DNA of 64,000 nt. It comes from Acidimicrobiia bacterium. GTDB lineage: Bacteria > Actinomycetota > Acidimicrobiia > Spongiisociales > UBA11373. The notes under the pieces are model-generated. The model was not told the DNA's origin, did not search any database, and saw only the letters and a list, made by a program, of their open reading frames with translations. Every line of letters begins with the position of its first letter. Position 1 is the first letter of the stretch. This document shows positions 16,905-26,203 of the stretch, piece by piece. The stretch lies in the NCBI GenBank assembly GCA_040902765.1, contig JBBDWO010000002.1:62001-126000 (forward strand). The letters are read 5' to 3'. Made by a program: the position numbers and the translations under genes.

Positions 16905-18935
16905 ATGACGATCGACACCCGTACCGCACACCAGCACCGCGACCTCGGCCTGAGCGACGAGGCGGTACTTCACATGTATCGCTTGATGGTGCTCGCCCGG
17001 CGGGTGGACGATCGGATGTGGGCGCTCAACCGCCAGGGCCGCGCCCCGTTCGTGGTTTCGTCGTCGGGCCATGAGGCAGCCCAGGTGGGCACGGCCCTCG
17101 CTCTCGACCAGGACCGGGACTGGGCACTCCCCTACTACCGCGACGTGGCGGCAGCGCTCGCCATCGGCATGACCGCAGAAGAGCTCTTCCTCGGGGTGTT
17201 CTCCAAGGCCGCCGACCCGAACAGCGGCGGACGCCAGATGCCCAACCACTGGTCCCATCGGGAGCTGCGGATGTTCAGTCACTCCTCGGTGATCGCCACC
17301 CAGTACCCCCACGCCGCCGGCATCGCCTACGAGCTCCAGCGACGCGGCGAACCCGCCGTGTGCATGGTCTGGGGCGGCGAGGGCTCCACCTCCGAAGGCG
17401 ACTTCCACGAGGCGCTCAACTTTGCGGTGATTCGGCGCCTCCCGGTGGTATTCGTCATCGAGAACAACCAGTACGCCATCTCGGTCCCCGTCGCCGAGGA
17501 GGTTGCAGGAAGCCTGGCGGACCGGGCAGGGGCCTACGGGATGCCGGCGGAGAGCATCGACGGCAACGACGTCTTCGAGGTGTACCGGAGCGCTTCGTCG
17601 GCTGTCGAGCGGGCGCGCACCGGAGGGGGCCCGTCGTTCATCGAGGCCAGCACCTACCGCCACTATGCCCACACGTCCGACGACGACGACAAGCTGTACC
17701 GATCCGCCGAGGAAGTGGAGCACTGGAGGCGACGCGACCCGATCGGCATCCTCAAGCAGTACCTGATCGAGCAGCGACTCCTCGATCAGGAGACCGAGGA
17801 GCGCCTCGAAGGCGAGGTCACCGCCGAGGTGTCCAAGGCCGTAGAGGTCGCCGAGGCCGCCGACGACCCGACCGACCCGTTCTCCTGGGTGTATGCCAAC
17901 CCGATCGAGAACGATTCGCCCGCCGAGTCCGTCGAGGCGGCACCATCGGGCGACGAGGTGAACATGATCACCGCAGTCAATCAGACCCTCCACGAGATCA
18001 TGAAGGCGCACCCGAACGCCACCGTGTTCGGCGAGGACGTGGCCGATCCGAAGGGCGGCGTGTTCAAGGCCACCGTGGGACTATCGGAGGCGTTCGGAGC
18101 CGACCGATCCTTCAACATGCCGCTCGCCGAGTCGCTCATCATCGGTACCGCCATCGGGATAGCCGCAGCAGGTGGCCACCCCCTCCCGGAGATCCAGTTC
18201 GCCGACTTCATCCATCCAGCGTGGGACCAGATCGTGTCCGAGGCGGCACGGCTCCACTATCGGACCGCCGGGGACTGGAACTGCCCGATCACCATCCGCG
18301 TCCCGTACGGCGGCGGCATCCATGGCGCCCTCTATCACAGTCAGTCGATCGAGGCGTTCTACGGACATGTGCCCGGCCTCAAGGTGGTCATCCCGTCCAC
18401 CCCGGCCGACCTCAAGGGCCTGCTGTGGTCGGCGTTCGAGGATCCCGACCCGGTCATGTTCCTCGAGCCCAAGAAGCTCTATCGACTGGCCCGCGGACCC
18501 ATGCCGTCGGGGAACCACAGAGTGCCGATCGGCAAAGCGGCGCTGCGACGCATGGGCCGCGACCTGACGATCATCGCCTACGGCACCATGTCCCACTTCG
18601 CCGTCGAGGCCGCCGAGATGCTCGCCGCCGAGGGCGTGGACGCCGAGGTGCTCGATCTGCGGACGATCCGTCCCCTCGACTGGGTGTCGATCGAGGCGGC
18701 CGTCAAGCGGACCTCGAAAGTACTCATAGTTCACGAGGACAACGAGTTCCTCGGAATGGGTGCCGAGGTGTCGGCCCAGATCACCGAGAAGGCGTTCGAG
18801 TGGCTCGATGCCCCGGTCATGCGCTACGCCTCACCCGAGATCCCGGCGTTCCCGTTCGCTGGCGGCCTGGAGGCCCAGGTGATGCCGTCGGTCGACGGCA
18901 TCGTGGAGCGCGCCACCCGCCTCGCGGAGTATTGA
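16905..18935 (+). CDS. Fused alpha-beta E1 of branched-chain 2-oxoacid dehydrogenase
   Basis: 676 residues, ATG 16905. Residues about 15-340 are an E1-alpha domain with a thiamine-diphosphate motif WGGEGSTSEGDFHEALNFA...IENNQYAIS (around 155-190). Residues about 350-676 are an E1-beta domain: NATVFGEDVADPKGGVF, FNMPLAESLIIGTAIGIA, EIQFADFIHPA, PYGGGIHGALYHSQS and the late EFLGMGAEVSAQI. The first acidic residue of the thiamine site is Glu (GEG), not the usual Asp. E1 decarboxylates branched 2-oxo acids and passes the acyl group to lipoyl-E2. Pairing with Leu/Val dehydrogenase supports branched-chain substrates. No E2 or E3 gene follows. Confidence 0.92.
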   Translation: MTIDTRTAHQHRDLGLSDEAVLHMYRLMVLARRVDDRMWALNRQGRAPFVVSSSGHEAAQVGTALALDQDRDWALPYYRDVAAALAIGMTAEELFLGVFSKAADPNSGGRQMPNHWSHRELRMFSHSSVIATQYPHAAGIAYELQRRGEPAVCMVWGGEGSTSEGDFHEALNFAVIRRLPVVFVIENNQYAISVPVAEEVAGSLADRAGAYGMPAESIDGNDVFEVYRSASSAVERARTGGGPSFIEASTYRHYAHTSDDDDKLYRSAEEVEHWRRRDPIGILKQYLIEQRLLDQETEERLEGEVTAEVSKAVEVAEAADDPTDPFSWVYANPIENDSPAESVEAAPSGDEVNMITAVNQTLHEIMKAHPNATVFGEDVADPKGGVFKATVGLSEAFGADRSFNMPLAESLIIGTAIGIAAAGGHPLPEIQFADFIHPAWDQIVSEAARLHYRTAGDWNCPITIRVPYGGGIHGALYHSQSIEAFYGHVPGLKVVIPSTPADLKGLLWSAFEDPDPVMFLEPKKLYRLARGPMPSGNHRVPIGKAALRRMGRDLTIIAYGTMSHFAVEAAEMLAAEGVDAEVLDLRTIRPLDWVSIEAAVKRTSKVLIVHEDNEFLGMGAEVSAQITEKAFEWLDAPVMRYASPEIPAFPFAGGLEAQVMPSVDGIVERATRLAEY

Positions 18936-18939
18936 AAGA

Positions 18940-19003
18940 CGCTTAACGCTTAACGCGGAACGCAAGAACCGTCCTGCGTTGAGCGTCGAGCGTTGAGCGT
19001 CTC
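18940..19003. repeat. Inverted heptad arrays after E1 gene
   Basis: Left arm CGCTTAA (twice), CGCGGAA, CGCAAGA; right arm GCGTTGA, GCGTCGA, GCGTTGA. Both are 7-bp periodic and roughly reverse-complementary, giving an imperfect stem of about 26 bp with a spacer near 18965-18975. Could double as a terminator for the dehydrogenase operon. Confidence 0.75.
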
Positions 19004-19018
19004 CCTACCCTTTGACTC

Positions 19019-19888
19019 GTGGACCCTGTGATCCGAGAGGCCCAGCAGTCGGATATCCCCGGAATCGCTTCGTGGACGTCGGACACGTTCCAGTGGGGCG
19101 ACTACGTAGCCGACGCGCTCCCGAAGTGGATCGCCGATCCGACCGGGACGGTGCTGGTGGCCGAGGTGGACGATGCTGTGGCGGCCATGGCACGGGTGTC
19201 CATGGTCTCGTCATCGGAGGCATGGGCGCAAGGCGCCCGGGTGCACCCCGATCATCGGCGCACCGGCCTGGGAAGCGCCCTCACCGACCGGATCGCCGCA
19301 TGGGCCCGAGAGCGCGGGGCGCTCGTCCTGCGCCTCGCCGTCGAGCACGACAACGAGACGGCCCAGCGTCACGTCGAGAGCCTCGGATTCAGGCCCGTGT
19401 CCGACTGGTGGCACGCGTCGCGGCTACTCGGTGAAGGCTCACCGGTTCCCGAGGGCAACGGAGGACGCAGGGTGCAGGCGGCCGAGCGCCTCCAGGAGGC
19501 CCACTCGGCGGAAGCCGAACCCGCCTTCCTCTCCTGGTCGGCGGGCGAGTTGGCCATCGCCGCTCGCGGGCTGTTCCCGATCAACTGGATCTGGCGGAAG
19601 CTCACCCTCGACCACCTCGACTTCGCCGCCCGCAACCACGCCTTGTGGGAGGGCAGGCCCGGCTGGGCGATGCTCCACATCGACCACGACGGCGACCTCG
19701 CTGTGTACTGGCTCGAAACCGCCGAGGCAGACGCACGAGCCATGGTGCGAGCGCTCATCGACTGCGGCGTCGGGCGGCGTGCGCGCCAGATGGACATGCT
19801 GGTACCGGACGTCGGGTGGCTGCGCGAGGCCCTCGTGGCGAGCGCCTTCGACCTCCGAGGCTCACGGGTCTACGCGCTGCCGCTCTGA
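19019..19888 (+). CDS. GNAT-family N-acetyltransferase
   Basis: 289 residues from GTG 19019. N-terminal GNAT domain: ARVHPDHRRTGLGSALTDRI is the acetyl-CoA binding motif A (about 78-97), followed by LRLAVEHDNETAQRHVESLGFRPV (motif B). Residues about 150-289 form a second, GNAT-like half without a clear R-x-x-G-x-G loop, so this is probably a two-domain GNAT with one active site. Substrate unknown. The 3' end overlaps the converging DMT transporter gene by 19 bp. Confidence 0.85.
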   Translation: MDPVIREAQQSDIPGIASWTSDTFQWGDYVADALPKWIADPTGTVLVAEVDDAVAAMARVSMVSSSEAWAQGARVHPDHRRTGLGSALTDRIAAWARERGALVLRLAVEHDNETAQRHVESLGFRPVSDWWHASRLLGEGSPVPEGNGGRRVQAAERLQEAHSAEAEPAFLSWSAGELAIAARGLFPINWIWRKLTLDHLDFAARNHALWEGRPGWAMLHIDHDGDLAVYWLETAEADARAMVRALIDCGVGRRARQMDMLVPDVGWLREALVASAFDLRGSRVYALPL

Positions 19889-20757
19889 GGCGGAGACAGT
19901 GGTTGCCGTGTAAGGACGACGACACCGATCACGATCAGCATGCCGCCGGCGAGCGTGGACCACCGCAGCACCTCCCCGAGGACGGCGACGCCGAGCATCG
20001 CCGCGGTGAGAGGCTCCGCAAGTGACAGGGTGGCGGCGCTGGCCACCGGGATCCTGGCGAGGGCCGAGGCGAACAGCGTGTGTGCCAGTCCAGTCCCGAC
20101 GAGGGCGAGCCAGAGGGAGACCGCCAGCCCCCGGGGTGTCGTCATCCAGGTCAGGTCGGAGGTGAGGAACCACGGCGCCAACAGCACGCTGGCTCCGGTG
20201 AAGACGACACCGGACACGAACACCGCCGGGTGTCGCTCGAACAGTCCCTTCGCCGCCACCAAGTAGGTCGCCCACGCGACTCCCGAGCCGAGTGCGAACA
20301 ACAGCCCGGTCGGGTCGACACCGGCGGCCTCCCCTCCCGCCACGAGGAGCACGGCGCCACCGATCGACAGCGCCGTGGCAACCACCCAGCGCATCCCCAC
20401 CCGGTCGCCCCGGACGATCCACGCCAGCAGGCCGGCGAGAATGGGACCGCTGCCAATGGTCACGATGGTGCCGACCCCGACCCCGGTCCGGGCGACGCCC
20501 GAGAAGAACAGCGGCTGCGACGCCGCCATGGCCATCGTGGCGATGAGCAGCGGCCATCCCATGATCGAGCGAAGCGGTGCGCCCATGCGGCGAGCGAACG
20601 CGTAGACGACCAGGAGTCCGCCCCCCGCCATCCGCAGCGCCGACACCGCCACCGGAGTGATCCCGTCCGGACCGAGCGCCTGCGCCGTACCGGTCGTCCC
20701 CCACAGCGTCGCAGCCAGCAAGACGGTTAGCGCCCCCGAGACTTCGCGCCGGGGCAT
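19870..20757 (-). CDS. EamA/DMT-family transporter
   Basis: 295 residues, ATG 20757 (a TTG two codons upstream is possible). Ten predicted membrane segments in two EamA repeats; signature LWGTTGTAQALGPDG near the start and SLAEPLTAAMLGVAVLGE in the second repeat. The family exports amino acids or other metabolites. It begins 2 bp after the stop of the MFS gene, so both form one operon transcribed away from the SARP regulator. Confidence 0.9.
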   Translation of the reverse strand: MPRREVSGALTVLLAATLWGTTGTAQALGPDGITPVAVSALRMAGGGLLVVYAFARRMGAPLRSIMGWPLLIATMAMAASQPLFFSGVARTGVGVGTIVTIGSGPILAGLLAWIVRGDRVGMRWVVATALSIGGAVLLVAGGEAAGVDPTGLLFALGSGVAWATYLVAAKGLFERHPAVFVSGVVFTGASVLLAPWFLTSDLTWMTTPRGLAVSLWLALVGTGLAHTLFASALARIPVASAATLSLAEPLTAAMLGVAVLGEVLRWSTLAGGMLIVIGVVVLTRQPLSPPQSGSA

Positions 20758-20759
20758 CG

Positions 20760-21986
20760 TCAATCACGCCTTGCCACGAGCCGCCGCGCCACATGCCGCG
20801 CCGGTCGCCAGGTGCCGGCGACCACCGCCATCAGGGCGGCTCCGACCAGGTAGGCGGTGCGCTCCCCATACGACGAGGCCACTGCCGTACCGGCGGACGG
20901 GCCGACGAACTGACCGACACGGTTCGCCGATACCCAGGTACCGACGAGGATGCCGCGGTAACGATCGGGTCCTGCCGAGGCGCCGTAGTCCTGAAGCATC
21001 GGGAAGATCGAGCCGGTTCCGGCGCCGAGCAGGATGAGGCCCACGGGTAGCACCACCAATGACGGCGCCGTGGCGACGACGAGGAAGCCCGCCACCATGA
21101 ACCCGAACCCGGCAGTCAACACCTGGCGCGGCACGAACCGGGCACCGATCCGTCCCGACAGGATCGACGCCGTGCTACTCGAGGCCGACAGGATCGCCTG
21201 GATCATCCCCCGCCGCGACACCGACAGCCCGAACTCGGTCTCCAGGTAGAGGGGGAGCACCGTGAGGCCGAGCCCGAGGAAGATCCCGAGGGTGAGAAAC
21301 GACATCGGCAACATCCCGAGAAAGTCGGCCAGGGTGCCCCGGGCGCGGAGGTGCCCCAGTGCGTCGCGCAGGTGTGCCGTGGCCGACGAAGGCTTTACGT
21401 CCACGGTCACGTCCGGCAGGTGCCGCGCCATCACGAACACCGGGAAGGCGATCACGAACACGAGGAACGGGCGAAAAGCACCACCCTCGGCCAGGAATCC
21501 GCCAACGATCGGAGCCAGCGTCGTCACCATTGTCAGTGCGGCGAGGTTGACGCCCATCGCCCAGCGCCGACGGGTCCCGGTGAAGGCGTCCCCGATCACC
21601 ACCACACCGAGCCCCAGCAGGGCGCTGGTCCCGAGGCCCTGGATCAGCCTGGCGGCGACGAGCAGCCAGTACGACCGTGCGAAGAAGCAGGCGAGGCCAG
21701 CGACCCCGAAGATGATGAGGCTGATCCTGATGACCCGTCGCCGCCCGATGCTGTCGGCGAGGAATCCGATGTAGCCGGCAAGGAAGATCCCCGGGAAGGC
21801 GATGGCGCCCTGGACGAGGCCGATTGCTCCCCTCGACACCCCGAGCTCGGCCGCCAACTCCGGGAGGGCCGGCGAGATGATGGCGAAGCCGAGCACCCCA
21901 AGGCCGGTGATGGTGGCGATCAGGGGTAGCAGCCGGCGCGTGTCTCGAGCTTCGGGGGTGTTCAAGGGTGTCTTCCGGCGGGACAC
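20760..21986 (-). CDS. MFS transporter (12 TM)
   Basis: 408 residues from a GTG. Twelve predicted membrane segments; MFS motif A appears as GFLADSIGRRRVIR between TM2 and TM3, and QGLGTSALLGLGVVVIGD in TM4-5. General pattern of the DHA1 drug exporter group. It is divergent from the large SARP-type regulator, with only 45 bp between start codons, so the pump and the regulator share a promoter region and the pump is a plausible regulatory target. Confidence 0.9.
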   Translation of the reverse strand: MSRRKTPLNTPEARDTRRLLPLIATITGLGVLGFAIISPALPELAAELGVSRGAIGLVQGAIAFPGIFLAGYIGFLADSIGRRRVIRISLIIFGVAGLACFFARSYWLLVAARLIQGLGTSALLGLGVVVIGDAFTGTRRRWAMGVNLAALTMVTTLAPIVGGFLAEGGAFRPFLVFVIAFPVFVMARHLPDVTVDVKPSSATAHLRDALGHLRARGTLADFLGMLPMSFLTLGIFLGLGLTVLPLYLETEFGLSVSRRGMIQAILSASSSTASILSGRIGARFVPRQVLTAGFGFMVAGFLVVATAPSLVVLPVGLILLGAGTGSIFPMLQDYGASAGPDRYRGILVGTWVSANRVGQFVGPSAGTAVASSYGERTAYLVGAALMAVVAGTWRPARHVARRLVARRD

Positions 21987-22031
21987 GCTAGCCAGGCCGT
22001 GGAAGAGCCCCCGACTACCGTTTACCGAACC

Positions 22032-25000
22032 ATGGCAAGGCTGGAGATTCGACTACTCGGTGGCTTCTCGATAAGCCTTGATGGTCGCCGCCTCGACCAC
22101 CTCCCCCTGAGGGCGGCCAGATCTCTGCTGGCCTTCCTGGTGATGAACCGCGATCGGGCCCACACCCGCGACCTGCTCTCCGGGATGTTCTGGCCCGACT
22201 TCGACGAGCCCAAGGCGCGCCGACGGCTCAGCCAGGCGTTGTGGCAGATCCAGTCGGTGATCGGTGACGAAGACGGTGGGCGCCCGTACCTCGTCGGCAC
22301 CGCCGACACCGTGCGCTTCGACCCCGAAGCCGACTTCACCCTCGATGTCGACGTCTTCGACCGGGCCCTCGGTTCACTGACCGCCACCGAGACCGCCGAC
22401 CGCGACCTCGCCGCGGCTCTGAAGGTCGTAGCCCTGTACACCGGTGACCTCCTGGCCGGCTTCTACGACGACTGGCTGTTTGCCGACCAGGACCGGCTGC
22501 GCAGCGGACTCCTGACCGCCCTGCGCACCGTCGTCGACCTGGCCATGGCGAAAGGCGACCTCGAAACCGCCCTCGTCAACGCACGCCGCCTCGCCCAGGA
22601 GGACGAGTTCGACGAAGAGGCCCACCGAACCGTGATGAGGATCGCGGTGCTGCTCGGCCGCCACAACGAGGCGATCCGTCAGTTCGAGGAGTGCCGCCGA
22701 ATCATGGAGCAGGAGCTGGGTGCCTCACCGTCCCCGGACACCGTTGCGCTGTACGAAGCGACGCTGACGGACCGGGCGACCACCGCGGCGCGCCCCACCC
22801 CGAACGCGGAGGAGTCCCCGCTGTTCGGAACCGTCGACCGCGTGCCCTTCGTGGGACGCGATGCCGAGCGCAGCCGGATCGCGGCCATGCTCGACGCCGC
22901 CCTCGACGGGAACAGCAGCATCGTCCTCGTAGAGGGCGAGTCGGGTGTCGGCAAGACCCGACTGCTCACCGAGATCGCCGAGGACGCCAGGTGGCGCGGC
23001 ATGGACGTGCTGTGGGGCCGGTCGCCACCGAGCGGCGGCCGTCCCTTCGCTCCGATCGCCGAAACCCTGGGATCTATCACGGGTCTCCGGGCTCGGCAGC
23101 TCGCGGCACGCCTCGATCCGCCCTGGCTCGACGCCCTGGAACCCCTCATCCCGACACTCGACTCCGGGGCTCAGGAGCGTCGGCACGACCATCCTCGACG
23201 CGCCGACGACCGCGATCGGATGCAGGAGGCGATCACCGTGGCCTTCAAGGCGATGGCGGCAGTCGCCCCGACGCTCGTGGTGCTCGAGGACGTGCACTGG
23301 GCGGACGAGGACACCCTCCAAGCGCTCGACCACCTTGCCGAGCGTGTCGACGGGGATCGCATGGTGGTGGCCATCACCTACCGCCACGGCGAGGCCCGAG
23401 ACCGCAGCGACGTCTGGAAGCTGGTGCGCGCCATCGACCGTCACGAGCACTGCGAGCGCGTCTCACTCACTCCCTACTCCCCGGCACAGACCGAGGAGCT
23501 GATCAAGCGGAGCCTTTCCATCCCCGAGGTCGCCCAGGACTTCTCGGAACGAGTCCACCGAGATACCGGCGGCATCCCCCTGTTCATCGTCGAAACACTG
23601 CGCGCTCTCTATGAGAAGGACGACCTGGCCGAAGCCGAGGCGGACGCCGAGGAGGCCCCGGCGGTCAGGGATCGCCTCCCGGTGACACCCACCATGCACG
23701 CCCTCATTCGCCACCGCCTGGAGGGCCTCGATCCGGAGTCACGAGACACGCTCGAACTGATCGCCACCCACGATGGGGAGCTGCTCCTCGAGGAGGTGCT
23801 CGCAGCCTCGGCGCTGAACGACACCGGGGCCCTCGGTGCTGTGGACGATCTCCTCGGGCGCCGGCTCCTCGTGGGCGGGGGGGGATCGTTCCAGGTGGAA
23901 CACGAGCTGATGCGCCGGGTGGTCTACGACGACCTGCCGCTGTCCCGCCGGCTCGACCTGCATCGCCGCATCGCCGGGGCGATCGAGGAGCGACGACCCC
24001 ATGAGGTCGAACTGCTCGCCCATCACTTCGGAACGGCTCGCATCCCGGACCGCGCCGCCGACTACCTGGAGCGCGCCGCCGAGCACGCCCTGGTGGTACA
24101 CGCCTACGACACCGCGGCGCTTCACCTCGGTCGGGCGGTCGACGCCCTCGCCGAGATCGGCGCACCGGCCGAGCGGCAGTTCGCCACCGCCGCCCTCCTG
24201 GAGGAGGTTCTCGACGTCCTGGGGCGACGCGACGAGCAGGAGCATGCACTCGGGACGATGGAACGCCACGCCGGGCCCGCCGCGGAGACCGACGTGCATC
24301 GGCGGAGGGCGTGGTGGCTGGCGCATCAGGATCGGTTCCAAGAGGCCGAGGAGTCGGCTCGCCTGGCTCTCGATACGGCACAGCGGGAGGGCGATGGTGG
24401 ACGAACGATCGCCGCCCTCACGACCGCCGGGATGATCGCCTGCTTCGCCGGCCGGGCGTCGGACGGCGTGCGGCTGCTGGAGGAGGCGGCCGAAGTACAC
24501 GGGGCCGACGAGCGTCAGGAGGCCGACGCCCGCAACGCCCTCGGACAGAACCTGATCGACCTCCAACGGTTCGGTGAGGCAGAGTCACAACTGCTGTCTG
24601 CGCTGACGCTGTATGAATCGCTGGGCGATGCGAGGGGACAGGCGGAGGTGCTCGGCATGCTCGGCACCTTGCGGATGGAACGGGGGGAGCCGGAGAGTGC
24701 GGAGTCGGCGTTCGAGCGGGCCATCGATATGGCCCGGCGCATCGGCTACCGACACGGTGAGGCGGTCTGCCAGATGAACCTGGCGATCCTGCGGGTCATC
24801 ACCAACCGTCTCGGCGACGCACTAGAAGCGTTCGATGGTGCCGCCGAAACCTACCGGGCGATGGGCAACCGCCGCGGCCTCGCCCTCGTCCAATCGAACG
24901 CGGCGTGGATGCGCTACAGCCGACTCGGGCGATCCGACGAGGCGCGGATCGAGATCGGGGAGGCCCTCGCTGTTTACCGCGAGATCGGCGACACGCGTGG

Positions 25001-25859
25001 TGAAGCGCAGTGCCTCGGGATGCTCGGGAGCATCGCAAGCTCGAGCCAGCACCACGATGAGGCACGATCCCTCTACACCGACGCTCTTGGCCTAGCTCAG
25101 GCGGCTCAGGACCTGTGGCTGTCTGCCCAGATCCTTCGCGAGTTCGGAGTGTCCGAGCTTCTGGCCGGATTCCCTGACGAGGCCCTCAGGTACGCAACGG
25201 ATGCCGAGGGCATCTGCACTGACGCAGGAATGGAGGACCTGGCTATCGGCGTCCGAGCCCTCAAAGGTAGAGCCCTCCTCGCCTTGGACCGCCCAGAGGA
25301 GGCACTCCACGAAACCAGCAAGGCGTACAAGATGCTGCGGCCGGGAATCGAACTCGCCCACATCGTCCATTACTCGCACGCCCTTGCCCTGACTGCCAAT
25401 AGCGATCCCTTAGCGGCTGAAGTACAACTCGATCGCGCCCACGCGCTTCTTATTGCGAGTGTCAAAGGCCTTGACGCAGGGGACTGTGACCGGGTGCTCA
25501 ATGCCCCTGACAACAAGGCAATCATCGAAGGCTGGTCCAGGTCGAAGCCACAGACGGCGATCTTTCGTCTCGCGTCGTCGGGCGCGCCAGCTGGCCGCCC
25601 TCTCAGGGATGCCGACTATGTCGATGTGGCGTGGACCATCGTCACCCCTGATGATCTCGGTGAGCCGGACAAGATGCGGAGACGTCAGCAACAGCTCGTT
25701 CGCCTCTCCGAGGAAGCCCTAGCTCAAGGCGGCGCCCCTACGATCGAAGATCTCGCACAGGCGGTTTCGGCCAGCCCCGCGACCGTCAGACGCGATGTAC
25801 GTGCGCTTCGGGAAACTGGCCACAATCTCACTACGCGGGGTAGTCGTACTACTACGTAG
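22032..25859 (+). CDS. Giant SARP/BTAD-AAA-TPR transcriptional regulator
   Basis: 1275 residues from ATG 22032 (a GTG at 21999 would add 11). Domains: SARP-like winged helix about 1-90 (LEIRLLGGFSISLDGRR; LLSGMFWPDFDEPKARRRLS), bacterial activator (BTAD) domain about 95-240, STAND/AAA ATPase with Walker A GESGVGKT (about 302) and Walker B LVVLEDVHWAD (about 415), TPR-rich region about 650-1120 with repeats such as ALGQNLIDLQRFGEAESQLLSAL, and a C-terminal HTH about 1230-1266 (TIEDLAQAVSASPATVRRDV) like DUF1670. So it has two DNA-binding candidates. Related proteins are ligand-gated activators. A short exported-peptide gene starts 99 bp downstream, as in TPR-receptor/peptide pairs; an MFS/DMT operon diverges upstream. 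Confidence 0.9.
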   Translation: MARLEIRLLGGFSISLDGRRLDHLPLRAARSLLAFLVMNRDRAHTRDLLSGMFWPDFDEPKARRRLSQALWQIQSVIGDEDGGRPYLVGTADTVRFDPEADFTLDVDVFDRALGSLTATETADRDLAAALKVVALYTGDLLAGFYDDWLFADQDRLRSGLLTALRTVVDLAMAKGDLETALVNARRLAQEDEFDEEAHRTVMRIAVLLGRHNEAIRQFEECRRIMEQELGASPSPDTVALYEATLTDRATTAARPTPNAEESPLFGTVDRVPFVGRDAERSRIAAMLDAALDGNSSIVLVEGESGVGKTRLLTEIAEDARWRGMDVLWGRSPPSGGRPFAPIAETLGSITGLRARQLAARLDPPWLDALEPLIPTLDSGAQERRHDHPRRADDRDRMQEAITVAFKAMAAVAPTLVVLEDVHWADEDTLQALDHLAERVDGDRMVVAITYRHGEARDRSDVWKLVRAIDRHEHCERVSLTPYSPAQTEELIKRSLSIPEVAQDFSERVHRDTGGIPLFIVETLRALYEKDDLAEAEADAEEAPAVRDRLPVTPTMHALIRHRLEGLDPESRDTLELIATHDGELLLEEVLAASALNDTGALGAVDDLLGRRLLVGGGGSFQVEHELMRRVVYDDLPLSRRLDLHRRIAGAIEERRPHEVELLAHHFGTARIPDRAADYLERAAEHALVVHAYDTAALHLGRAVDALAEIGAPAERQFATAALLEEVLDVLGRRDEQEHALGTMERHAGPAAETDVHRRRAWWLAHQDRFQEAEESARLALDTAQREGDGGRTIAALTTAGMIACFAGRASDGVRLLEEAAEVHGADERQEADARNALGQNLIDLQRFGEAESQLLSALTLYESLGDARGQAEVLGMLGTLRMERGEPESAESAFERAIDMARRIGYRHGEAVCQMNLAILRVITNRLGDALEAFDGAAETYRAMGNRRGLALVQSNAAWMRYSRLGRSDEARIEIGEALAVYREIGDTRGEAQCLGMLGSIASSSQHHDEARSLYTDALGLAQAAQDLWLSAQILREFGVSELLAGFPDEALRYATDAEGICTDAGMEDLAIGVRALKGRALLALDRPEEALHETSKAYKMLRPGIELAHIVHYSHALALTANSDPLAAEVQLDRAHALLIASVKGLDAGDCDRVLNAPDNKAIIEGWSRSKPQTAIFRLASSGAPAGRPLRDADYVDVAWTIVTPDDLGEPDKMRRRQQQLVRLSEEALAQGGAPTIEDLAQAVSASPATVRRDVRALRETGHNLTTRGSRTTT

Positions 25860-25958
25860 CGTGGTATGAGCGGAAGGTCAGCGCTGCGCCTATTCGCGCT
25901 TTAGATACTGGCGAGACATGCCGAAAGCATTCTCCTCACAACAGCAGAGGAGACACAC

Positions 25959-26054
25959 ATGCGCCAGCGCATCACCGTCATCGCACTCACCACGGCCACG
26001 ATGGTCGCACTCTGGGCCCAGCCGGCCCTCGCGATCCTTCGTCCTGGTCACTGA
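25959..26054 (+). CDS. 31-residue secreted-peptide precursor candidate
   Basis: ATG preceded by a strong AGAGGAG ribosome site 7 bp upstream. The product has a complete signal-peptide layout: basic start MRQR, a hydrophobic stretch of about 16 residues (ITVIALTTATMVALWA), and a c-region QPALA giving an A-x-A signal peptidase I site. Cleavage would leave only the hexapeptide ILRPGH. A perfect hairpin terminator follows at 26070. It sits immediately downstream of the TPR regulator, in the same orientation. No family recognised. It could also be a leader or decayed gene, but the ribosome site, signal sequence and terminator together argue for a real small gene. Confidence 0.6.
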   Translation: MRQRITVIALTTATMVALWAQPALAILRPGH

Positions 26055-26069
26055 ACGACACACAGATTT

Positions 26070-26087
26070 CCGACCCGTAGGGGTCGG
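26070..26087 (+). terminator. Hairpin after mini-peptide gene
   Basis: Perfect 7-bp stem CCGACCC/GGGTCGG with GTAG loop, flanked by GATTT on the left and TTTG on the right, 15 bp past the TGA. Reads as an intrinsic terminator on the plus strand. Confidence 0.6.
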
Positions 26088-26185
26088 TTTGTAGGGAGGG
26101 ACTCGGGTCCAGAGTGAGTCCCCCTGACAACCAAGGCCGGTAAACATACGCCCAGGGGAACGCCCGGCCGCCCCAACCGTGATGG

Positions 26186-26203
26186 TCCCCGGTTTGCCGG
26201 GGA
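26186..26203 (-). terminator. Hairpin directly after hydantoinase B stop
   Basis: Perfect 7-bp stem TCCCCGG/CCGGGGA around a four-base loop, adjacent to the TGA of the minus-strand gene. No long T run. The region 26088-26185 between the two hairpins shows no gene. Confidence 0.5.

Noticed and set aside
25860-25958. Strong sigma-70-type promoter for the mini-peptide gene
   Set aside because: A TAGATA hexamer is present at 25902 but without a credible -35 element; not reported as a feature.
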